A stretch of DNA of 64,000 bases. Origin: Lingula anatina (Eukaryota > Brachiopoda > Lingulata > Lingulida > Lingulidae). Below the pieces are notes generated by a model, which saw only the letters and a program-made list of their open reading frames with translations, did not search any database and was not told the DNA's origin. This document shows, one piece after another, positions 1 through 10,359 of the stretch. Every line of letters starts with the position of its first letter. Position 1 is the first letter of the stretch. The position numbers and the translations under genes are program-made. Location: assembly GCF_001039355.2 (NCBI RefSeq), contig NW_019775857.1:378042-442041 (forward strand). The letters are read 5' to 3'.

Positions 1-40
1 AAGGCCATTCAGAAAAAAAATCAGCATTAAAAATACTAGT

Positions 41-3000
41 AAGGAATTGCACCAGGTTCAAAAATTACCCCCATACATCCATATGCCATGTCCACACATG
101 TACGAGTTTCTATGGGTATGCTATACGGATCCATTTATTCACAAGTGCTTTGCCAAAATGCATAATTTCACCTTCACTGTAAATATATGGGCACATATGT
201 ATATATATATATATATATATATGTGCTTATGTGGATATAGAAATCAACATATAAGGTCACACTAGTATGTTAAAGCTACAGTAAGTAAACTTATCCTCCA
301 TCCACATGGGTATACAAATATATATATGGACAACCTGCAAAAGCCTCATGTATTATCCAACTGTGCCCGTTTTCTATTCTACACACACATGCACGCATTT
401 GTGTTCATATACACATCATAGTTCACATGAGTCAGTGAGATGTTAAGTCGTGTAAGTTTTTCCCAGCTCCACATGTGCTATGAATAACCATCTTGTGTAA
501 CCTTCCCAATCCTTGTGTTATACTATAACCATGCTTTTCCTCACATACCCACTGCATACTGTATATATACATGTACGTGTGTATATGCTCATCTTCCTAT
601 ATGTACACTACCAGGTTGCAACTAACATGCAAAGTTTAAATTAAGTGCTTTCCCAATCCTTCAAGTGCAAGATGCAGAACTAATTTTTTTCACCACTCCC
701 CAAGCTGGTCACAAAAAGGACAGCTTAAATTAAGCTGAAAGAAATAAAGAACTTGAAAAAAAGAAAAGAAAAAAGTTCACAAGCGTGTAGGTCAAGCTAA
801 ACACACTGACAAGTTGGCTGGGAGAAAATTATCTGCTTTCTACACGTGTGTATAAAAGTGTAATCTATATAAGCTGTGTTCCGTAGACATGCTTGTGCTC
901 ACGTCGTCTGCTGTGTGCATGTGCACATGTTGATCTACAACGTGGTGTGTGTATGTGCATCACTGATAACAGGCATGGTTACGATATCTCCCCCATCCCT
1001 CTCCCTCTCTCTCTCTCTCTGAAAAGCCATCAACTTGAACCCAGCCAGATAGATATATATAAATTATAAATGTACTCCATATTGTCTGGTAAATAAAAAG
1101 AATAAGAAAGAACAGGCCACTTTTGGTAAATGGTCTTTCCAAGCGCTTGCCACATCTTAAATGCACAACCACTTTACTTATAAATTTATACATATATATT
1201 TACCAGGTCAGAGTCAAATCAAAAATGCACAAATATCCAAAAGTTTAATTCAAAATAACACCAATTAAAAAATAAATTACGAAAATAATCAAAGCCCAGA
1301 AATACACAATCAGTAACGCAAATATTAGAAGGGCTTAGGCTAATAATGTAGTCTGATGTCTCAATTTAGCCGAGGCACAAGACTGCCAAAATGGACACCA
1401 TAGCTGAAAGGGTAATCTGTACTATTCTGTAAAAATGGCCACTGGAGGGTATAATAATCTAAATTCCACCATAAAGCCTGAAAATATTTCATGATAGATG
1501 TTTACAAGCAGACCAAATGGGAGCAGGGGTTTATCATTTTTATCAAGTCCATCTGTAAACACTGTCACATGGTAAACATGACAAACCAAGTTAATGACTT
1601 CACCAACCAGGATTCCCTTTTAATATTCCTTCATATTTATCTCAAATGATTACCCAACTGGTATGATATCAAACACTTTGGAAATAAAGATGTGTACGTT
1701 TATCTATGAAATTGAAAAAATGGCAATATCAGCTGTATCAAGAATGTCGTTCTTGGCTGCATGCAATAACGCAAGGAACCCTTATTACCAAACTAAAATT
1801 GGTAACTTATGATTAACCAGGCATGTCATGGAACTGTCAAGACATTCAAACCTGGTTTATCCTTAACTGGAATAGTCCAACTGACAACCCTAATGAGAGT
1901 CATCCACCAAAGTCTTGTCAAGTGAGATTTTGCAAGATTTCAGAGAGAGAGAGAAAGAGAGAGAGAGAGAGGAGGGGTGAAGAAAGGGTAAAGGATCTGA
2001 AAATCAGTCAGGCCATCTCTAGTTTATGTTGAATCAGATAATTTTTTAACTGAGTCAATGATAAATTTTGAAATGTTCAATGTCTGAGTCCTGATACAAC
2101 CATACATATAGCGTCACACATTTGCTATAACAGTTCACTTGTCACAAAGGATATTGCCTCGTATAAAGCAGGTCTTCCTACTCCGACCACAGAAACCTTT
2201 ACATTAGAGTTACTTTCACTTGTGACATGAAACATTCATATTATTCTGCATCTCAACTACACAGTGCAAATTGCGGAAAGCAGATTATGTTCCCAGTGAC
2301 TTTTAAATCTATAATATTTACAGACTTTTGTCACACCCTTTCTGAATTGTCACAAATATTGTGAATTTTTCGTGATGCCCCAATGTTTTGCCACTGAGCC
2401 ATAAATCTGGTGATATGACACAGAATATGAACAGCAATGAGGCAAACTATAACCTGTGAGGTGGGACAATGAATACAGTTAGTATTTATCCATGGATATT
2501 TTTCTGATCACTTTCTTTGAAGTGCTGCCGAAATAGGCTGTTGCACAACAGTACCAGTTTTTCATGTTTCATCTGTCTTTTTGTATCACTTTCAAAGCCG
2601 ATGTCTTGAGGGATTTCCATAAGACATCACATGCCTCAAAACTATCAGAATATCACCTGCGCAGAATTTCCTTTAATTATTTTTTTTATTTTTCATTTTG
2701 ACCTTACTCTGCGTGAGCGTAATATTCCACAATTGCACACTGTTCATATTTTGTGACGTGCTGAATAAATTTACGCAACGGCAGCATATCCTGCTAGTTG
2801 ATTAACAAGTAGATGTGACAATTTTCTGATGACACAAGTGCAAGTGCAGTCTGTCACAATTAGAGCAATGGCAGAAACTATATTTAGTCCACATTTTCAC
2901 AAGATATCATCTGATATTTATTTAGTAAAAAAGCAGACAACAGCAAGTTATGACTTATATTAATACATAGGCCTGTGAGGATTAAGAACCCATATAAATG

Positions 3001-3198
3001 ACTGAAGAATCAACTTCTATTTCCATATTTGCCAGTTGGGTATAGAGTCAAGACAACACCCACTCTATATATATTCTCCTTAGCTGAACTGCAGTGTCCT
3101 CCTTATATTAAACTATTATTTACTTAAAATGGTGAAAATAAACAAAATTTTGGGTAAACTTTTTTTTTTTCAACTTAGAAGACTTGCTGTATACACCT
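41..3198. repeat. Left copy of a ~3.16-kb duplicated block
   Basis: This block is near-identical, in the same orientation, to 3333-6497. The two copies differ by scattered substitutions, small indels and microsatellite length, notably the CT tract near 1000 versus 4280 and the GA tract near 1940 versus 5220. It ends ten bases before the single N at 3208. I see no coding sequence: the longest open frame in the other copy (4643-4867, minus) is shifted here by a 1-base indel near 1470. The simplest reading is two alleles of one locus placed in series, or unmerged contig ends. A true tandem duplication remains possible. Confidence 0.85.
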
Positions 3199-3207
3199 TA
3201 TAATTCT

Positions 3208-3208
3208 N
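3208..3208. other. Single undetermined base at a copy junction
   Basis: One N lies between the two ~3.16-kb near-copies. The last 9 bases before it and the first 124 bases after it do not match the other copy, so the two sides are not a clean end-overlap. Polymorphic or low-quality contig ends would explain this. Confidence 0.9.
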
Positions 3209-3237
3209 GTCTTCCACTTATGGTGTTAACGCTGAAA

Positions 3238-3330
3238 GTGCACGGCGACAGCGACGGCGACGGCGACATGATCGGCGACGACAGACGCAGGTGATGGCAA
3301 TATGTACAGACACATCTGTGTCTGTACATA
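3238..3330. repeat. GGCGAC-type short repeats followed by a perfect inverted repeat
   Basis: Positions 3241-3285 carry several units of a GGCGAC/GACGAC motif. At 3301-3330 there is an inverted repeat with 14-bp perfect arms and a 2-base centre. Both lie in the ~124 bases after the N at 3208 that have no counterpart in the left copy. This may be genuine allele-specific sequence or an artefact of a contig end. Confidence 0.6.
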
Positions 3331-3332
3331 AA

Positions 3333-5216
3333 AAGGAATCGCACCAGGTTCAAAAATTACCCCCATGCATCCCTAGGCTATGTCCACACATATACAAGTT
3401 TCTATGGGTATGCTATATGGGTCCATTTATTCACAAGTGCTTTGCCAAAATGCATAATTTCACCTTCACTGCAAATATATGGGCATAAATATATATATGC
3501 TTAAATGTTGATATAGAAATCAACATATAAGGTCACACTAGTATGTTAAAGCTAAGTAAACTTATCCTCCATTCATATAGGTATACAAATAGATATATGG
3601 ACAACCTGTATAAGCCTCGTGTATTATCCAACTGTGCCTGTTTTCTATTCTACACACACTCATGCACGTATTCGTGTTCGTATACACATCATAGTTCACA
3701 TTAGTCAGTGAGATGTTAAGTCGTGTAAGTTTTTCCCAGCTCCACATGTGCTATGAATAACCATCTTGTGTAACCTTCTCAATCCTTGTGTTATACTATA
3801 ACCATGCTTTTCCTCACATACCCACTGCATACTGTATATATACATGTACGTGTGTATATGCTCATCTTCCTATATGTACATTACCAGGTTGCAACTAACA
3901 TGCAAAGTTTAAATTAAGTGCTTTCCCAATCCTTCAAGTGCAAGATGCAGAACTAATTTTTTTCACCACTCCCCAAGCTGGTCACAAAAAGGACAGCTTA
4001 AATTAAGCTGAAAGAAATAAAGAACTTGAAAAAAAAAAGAAAAGAAAAAAGTTCACAAGCGTGTAGGTCAAGCTAAACACACTGACAAGTTGGCTGGGAG
4101 AAAATTATCTGCTTTCTACATGTGTGTATAAAAGAGTAATCTATATAAGCTGTGTGTTCCGTAGACATGCTTGTGCTCACGTCGTCTGCTGTGTGCATGT
4201 GCACATGTTGATCTACAACGTGGTGTGTGTATGTGCATCACTGATAACAGGCATGGTTACGATATCTCCCCCATCCCTCTCCCTCTCTCTCTCTCTCTCT
4301 GAAAAGCCATCAACTTGAACCCAGCCAGATAGATATATATAAATTATAAATGTACTCCATATTGTCTGGTAAATAAAAAGAATAAGAAAGAACAGGCCAC
4401 TTTTGGTAAATGGTCTTTCCAAGCACTTGCCACATCTTAAATGCACAACCACTTTACTTATAAATTTATACATATATATTTACCAGGTCAGAGTCAAATC
4501 AAAAATGCACAAATATCCAAAAGTTTAATTTAAGATAACACCAATTAAAAAATAAATTACGAAAATAATCAAAGCCCAGAAATACACAATCAGTAACGCA
4601 AATATTAGAAGGGCTTAGGCTAATGTAGTCTGATGTCTTAATTTAGCTGAGGCACAAGACTGACAAAATGGACACAATAGCTGAAAGGGTAATCTGTACC
4701 ATTCTGTAAAAATGGCCACTGGAGGGTGTAATAATTCTAAATTCCACCATAAAGCCTGAAAATATTTCATGATAGATGTTTACAAGCAGACCAAATGGGA
4801 GCAGTGGTTTATCACTTTTATCAAGTCCATCTGTAAACACTGTCACATGGTAAACATGACAAACCAAGTTAATGACTTCACCAACCAGGATTCCCTTTTA
4901 ATATTCCTTCATATTTATCTCAAATGATTACCCAACTGGTATGATATCAAACACTTTGGGCATAAAGATGAAAGCGTTTATCTATGAAATTGAAAAAATG
5001 GCAATATCAGCTGTATCAAGAATGTCGTTCTTGGCTGCATGCAATAACGCAAGGAACCCTTATTACCAAACTAAAATTGGTAACTTATGATTAACCAGGC
5101 ATGTCATGGAACTGTCAAGACATTCAAACCTGGTTTATCCTTAACTGGAATAGTCCAACTGACAACCCTAATGAGAGTCATCCACCAAAGTCTTGTCAAG
5201 TGAGATTTTGCAAGAT

Positions 5217-5263
<47 letters not shown>

Positions 5264-6497
5264 CGAGAGAGGAGGGGAGAAGAAAGGGTAAAGGATCTGA
5301 AAATCAGTCAGGCGATCTCTAGTTTATGTTGGACCAGATAATTTTTTAACTGAGTCAATGATAAATTTTGAAATGTTCAATGTCTGAGTCCTGATACAAC
5401 CCCATACATATAGCGTCACACATTTGCTATAACAGTTCACTTGTCACAAAGGATATTGCCTCGTATAAAGCAGGTCTTCCTACTCCGACCACAGAAACCT
5501 TTACATTAGAGTTACTTTCACTTGTGACATGAAACATTCATATTATTCTGCATCTCAACTACACAGTGCAAATTGCGGAAAGCAGATTATGTTCCCAGTG
5601 ACTTTTAAATCTATAATATTTACAGACTTTTGTCACACCCTTTCTGAATTGTCACAAATATTGTGAATTTTTCGAGATGCCCCAAAGTTTTGCCACTGAG
5701 CCATAAATCTGGTGATATGACACAGAATATGAACAGCAATGAGGCAAACTATAACCTGTGAGGTGGGACAATGAATACAGTTAGTATTTATCCATGGATA
5801 TTTTTCTGATCACTTTCTTTGAAGTGCTGCCGAAATAGGCTGTTGCACAACAGTACCAGTTTTTCATGTTTCATCTGTCTTTTTGTATCACTTTCAAAGC
5901 CGATGTCTTGAGGGATTTCCATAAGACATCACATGCCTCAAAACTATCAGAATATCACCTGCGCAGAATTTCCTTTAATTATTTTTTTATTTTTCATTTT
6001 GACCTTACTCTGCATGAGCGTAATATTCCACAATTGCACACTGTTCATATTTTGTGACGTGCTGAATAAATTTACGCAACGGCAGCATATCCTGCTAGTT
6101 GATTAACAAGTAGATGTGACAATTTTTTGACGACACAAGTGCAAGTGCAGTCTGTCACATTTAGAGCAATGGCAGAAACTATATTTAGTCCACATTTTCA
6201 CAAGATATCATCTGATATTTATTTAATAAAAAAGCAGACAACAGCAAGTTATGACTTATATTAATACATAGGCCTGTGAGGATTAAGAACCCATATAAAT
6301 GACTGAAGAATCAACTTCTATTTCCATATTTGCCAGTTGGGTATAGAGTCAAGACAACACCCACTCTATATATATTCTCCTTAGCTGAACTGCAGTGTCC
6401 TCCTTATATTAAACTATTATTTACTTAAAATGGTGAAAATAAACAAAAGTTTGGGTAAACTTTTTTTTTCAACTTAGAAGACTTGTTGTATACACCT
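3333..6497. repeat. Right copy of the ~3.16-kb duplicated block
   Basis: This is the counterpart of 41-3198, with an offset of 3292 bases at the left end growing to 3299 at the right through indels. It contains a longer GA microsatellite (5218-5275). After 6497 the sequence continues as ordinary single-copy DNA. No supported gene lies inside it. Confidence 0.85.
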
Positions 6498-7497
6498 GCC
6501 CTTCGTTTGACTTCACAAAAAAAGCTGTACGAGGTCAATGTTATGTTTCCTTCAGGGGTAGAATCAAGAAGAATCAGTGTGTGCCATTAATGTTCTAACA
6601 CTTACACCTCAAAAATAACATTACAATGTAGAAAACAACTGCTAAAAATTATTCATAAAATATCAAGTTAAAGAAAGAGGAGAAATTGGAAGGATAGGTT
6701 TGTGACAATAATAGTATGTGCCCTGAAGACATTCTGACTCAGCAATATGTTCATGACAACAAATACTGTTTCAACTTTTTTACAATGCTACAGTGTTTAT
6801 CAACATCATACAGGTTCACATGATCGTTCATATATCTGTCATGACTGTGTGTTATTCTGGAATCAGTGCTATCTCCATATACATGCATGCAACCTGGCAA
6901 TTTCTAATGAACATACGTCACTCAATCAATCAATTGCTGTTCCGTACCAAGACCTTGCAAGCATCCACATCTGTCTCGGTGAATATTCCACACTGTCACG
7001 ATCAGGAGTTTCGATAAAATTTATGAAAATTACAACTGTATGAGATGGTGTCACATGTTCAATGTTACACAATGTAGTAATTAGCAAGTTAAAATTGGTA
7101 AAAAAGCCCCTTTGCAAGTCAAATTAATTACGATAAGACAGAAGAAATTTGACATTGAATAAAAATACCAATCCAATATCGTTACTCAAATCCTGAAGTA
7201 AAACAATTAATTACGAAAAGAGGTGAAATTCTCGAATCTACCGACATGTTTTTTTCTTACCTTCCACACCTCGACGTGGTTTCGAGTTATAATGGGCATT
7301 TAATCTTAACAATCGGGTATAAATCCGAAAGATAGTGAAAGAGTAAACAAAATTCTAAGGGGGGTCTCTCAGGATTTGCCACCAAATGGAAAATTAAGAG
7401 AATTTGATGCAAAATTTTATGTGACCTGCAACCATACAAAGGGAAAATGGCGGACGTGTCATTCGAGCCGGCGGCTCACTCCACACAAGTGGGTTAC
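6498..7497. other. Probable intron or downstream flank of the SP-rich gene; nothing else seen
   Basis: This is AT-rich sequence between the duplicated block and the splice donor at 7497. Overlapping short frames on both strands around 6750-7117 have no recognisable similarity and no consistent splice signals. I could not identify the next exon of the minus-strand gene. Confidence 0.4.
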
Positions 7498-7756
7498 CTT
7501 TGTGACTGCTTGGCGACCCAGGGCTGCGTCTTTCTGGAGATAATCTGTTAACAGGGGATCGTCTGGACTTCACATTGTGTCCCTCGCTCATCCATGGGGA
7601 AGTTGGAGAGGAGCTAGGGCTTCCTTTTCTTCCATTTGATCGGGTTGGGCTACCTTGCATCAACGAATACGGCAGGGTAGCCTTCATGGGCCCTTGCTTT
7701 GTGGAGGGCGATGCATTTCTGCTCGGCCTAACCCGTTGTGGCGTTTGCCCAGACAT
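7498..7756 (-). CDS. First coding exon of an unrecognised Ser-Pro-rich protein (partial)
   Basis: An ATG at 7756 (minus strand, A at -3) opens 86 codons that end at a good splice donor, AAAG|GTAAC, with the exon's last base at 7498. The peptide starts MSGQTPQRVR and is rich in Ser, Pro, Arg and Gly, with many S-P pairs (for example the SPTSP, RRSPVN and ERRSPGSP stretches). Such S/T-P sites next to basic residues are typical of disordered, proline-directed-kinase target regions. There is no signal peptide or membrane segment. I do not recognise the family, and the following exons were not found in 1-7497. The exon sits beside GC-richer sequence at 7840-8120 that could be its promoter. The frame stays open 34 codons past the donor, but that tail looks intronic. 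Confidence 0.6.
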
Positions 7757-8160
7757 TTTTGGTGAAGTACCCAGTTAGATGAATGCTTGGTTTATCTTTC
7801 AGTAAAATATCAGTCAATTTGGTTGCCTAAAATTCTTAGCAATAGGCCAAAAATTCGGCCTTCTTCTACGCGGCTTCCATCGGCTTTCTCGGCAATCTTC
7901 CAGCCGCAGAAATATTTCCCCTCAACACAGATATCACGTGATCAAAATCTTAACCTGTGATTGGCCAAATATCTTAATTTAATATGTTAATAAGGTAGGG
8001 ATTCCCCTCCTTCTTGCCCTCATTGCGGTATTTCAGCTCGCTCATTGGATATTTTTGTTGATTTAACTGGAGAGTAAATAAGTAAACAATAGTTGGTCCA
8101 TTGTGCGTGCGCTGCTTGTCAAAAATTGTTTACGGTCAAAGCAGTGACTTTCGGTAACGA
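7757..8160 (-). promoter_or_regulatory. Putative 5' UTR and promoter of the SP-rich gene
   Basis: Directly upstream of the ATG at 7756 the sequence is richer in G, C and CpG than its surroundings (for example 7860-7910 and 8100-8115). No TATA box is evident. The call rests only on position and composition. Confidence 0.3.
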
Positions 8161-8612
8161 TGGTAAATAGACCGGACATTTTCTGTAAGGCGTTATCTTT
8201 ACCTGTGAAATCTGACATCAGTAATTTATCTGGGGCGACATATATGTATAGAAAAAAAAAAACTCACAACTAGCCTCATTTGGTAAGTCTCATCTAATGC
8301 ATTTTACCAGTTAGAATATAGATTTAAAAATAAATTTGATCACTTTAGAAATCTAGACAGGCAATTCTCAGATAAACTATAATTTTTTTTATCATGGCAA
8401 AAAAGAAAAGAAAAATATTTGAAGTAGAAATAAGTAACTTTGTTCCGGTGGTCTGAATAGTGATGAGGTCGCCCGTCGCTTTGCCTCATTTTGCGCCGTG
8501 TACAATTGCGACAGATGTGCTGATGTTCAACTACCACATTCTCTCTCCCGAGGCATATCCACGACTGTTTGAAGGGGGGCCGCGGATGCGAAGCCGCCCC
8601 CCCCCCCCCCCA

Positions 8613-8661
<49 letters not shown>

Positions 8662-10359
8662 GGGTTCGGGATCTGCAGTAATTTAAAGGGGCGACGGTGC
8701 CTTTTGATACGGTTTAGAACTATGATTCACCTAGTCAAAATTCTAATTTCAAGAGGACACCATTGGTGTGATTTTTTCAGAAATGGAAAGGGGGGGGGGT
8801 CGGGACCCCTCCGACCACCGCCCCCCTCCCCAAATCCGCCATTGACACTGATGTCATTGGTCACATTGTATCACACCGCGACTCACTTGAATCTCAAATA
8901 TGTGTAATGATATTTATTCATTTATTCTGAAAGCAGATAACACAAATATTTCATACCGGGTTGACAACAATTCAGTTAGTTAATGAAATATGTCCGAATT
9001 GAAATTCACCAGTAAGTGTCTGTGAGGAACATTTATTAGCCTTTTCTGTTTCATAAAAGTATTGATAACTTTTAAGACAGTATCAAGGATGGATTTCAGT
9101 CCCTGTCAACCTGCAAAAAGGGGAAAGGGGGCAAAAGTGAAAAATTATACAAAATGCCCCACACTGCATTTCATTATCCTAAACCTTTTTACTTGGTAGA
9201 CTAACTGAGTCCGCCTGCATAGCAGTGGGTATAATGATCTCCTGTAAGTTAATATTCATTTTTCATATGTATATATTATTAATGTTATTCGGTTTATAGT
9301 CTACACGAAAGGCAGAAAATGAATAAAAGATGCCTCACGTTTATCACTGGCCTGTTGTCGTAAGGGTGGTCATGCGGATTTACACGTGTTACACTTGTTA
9401 TTTCTTTATCTTGAATATTATATAATTATGACACACGCTCGAAAACAAGCATAAGATGAGTTGTGTAATTTATTGAGAATTAATTCCGCGTTTTTATTTC
9501 AAGTATAAGAGTCGACCTAATATATCACATCCGCACGTGGTTTATTCAACTGGCCCCGGTATGCCCCGTTTAATTCTGTTTACTAAAAGTTTTAACAAGG
9601 CCTCCATCTCTAGGCGGCTTTTTTCATACCTACCAACAATAGTGCGAAACAATGCCATAAATTTTGTAGGGTACAGGTAAATTAGAATAAAGCATCAGTG
9701 CTTGAATGCATATAAACATAGCTAGAGGCGTTCTTGCTCCAGGACTAGATGTAGACTGCAGAAAATGCGTTTTTATGAGATGTATGAACAGAATTGTCCA
9801 CAGAGTTCACTTAACGCAGACGCACATAGGGTGTGCACGGTGTTTAACTGCATTATTCAAGCTCTAGAATCGTGTTACTTGTTTTATGACTATTTGTTTC
9901 TGTGTCAGTCTTAGGAAAAACCTCAGTTTGTCAACGTTGGTATCACCGTCCATCTTTCAGACACTTCTCATGTAAGTGATATGAAATACACAGTTCGTTG
10001 TATTCATAAATTCAACTGCTGACCAACAAACAATGTCTAACTTTCTTTGAACTGAACACGGATACCGGATAAAAGCACTACCGTCCTAAAGGTAAATGTA
10101 TAAATTGGAACAACAGACTGGATGAGTAACTTTGACGCATCAAAAGTGTAGTAAAACTACGTCCGCATCGACGTGGCATTACCATAACAGTAATACCAGA
10201 ACTGGGAGCATAGATGAGACAGTTTGAAAGTTCAGACAATAACACAACTTGTGCTGCGCATTTGAAGCAGTGCTGTTGGGACATTGTGTTAGGTGTGACG
10301 GGAAAATAAGCAATTGTGTCAAGTTGAACTGGCTGGGACACTTCTCAAAGCGGGATAAG
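8161..10359. other. Intergenic DNA with low-complexity sequence
   Basis: This interval contains a C tract at 8597-8611 running into a (CA)n tract at 8614-8658. A degraded G/C-rich patch follows at 8790-8835, ending in a 'nearly palindromic GGGTCGGGACCCC plus AATCCGCCATTG' sequence of the kind often seen at ends of dispersed repeats in marine genomes. Open frames through the CA tract are low-complexity artefacts. From 10249 a frame is open into the GalNAc-transferase, but its first codon is TTG. No other gene is seen. Confidence 0.5.
8597..8658. repeat. Poly-C and (CA)n microsatellite
   Basis: About 15 consecutive C residues are followed by a pure CA dinucleotide tract to 8658. Alternating purine-pyrimidine tracts of this length are prone to length polymorphism. 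Confidence 0.95.

Noticed and set aside
1823-2032. Frame repeated in both 3.16-kb copies (also 5101-5322)
   Set aside because: Repeated only because the DNA is duplicated. The C-terminal half is a translated GA microsatellite.
4643-4867. 74-codon minus-strand frame in the right 3.16-kb copy
   Set aside because: The matching stretch of the left copy has a one-base indel that breaks the frame, and there is no family similarity.
8340-8907. Overlapping frames with poly-His/Thr, Cys/Val and Pro runs
   Set aside because: They are translations of the poly-C and CA microsatellite.
10249-10359. Longer N-terminus for the GalNAc-transferase
   Set aside because: The codon at 10249 is TTG; the first ATG in frame is at 10360 and gives a normal type II anchor.
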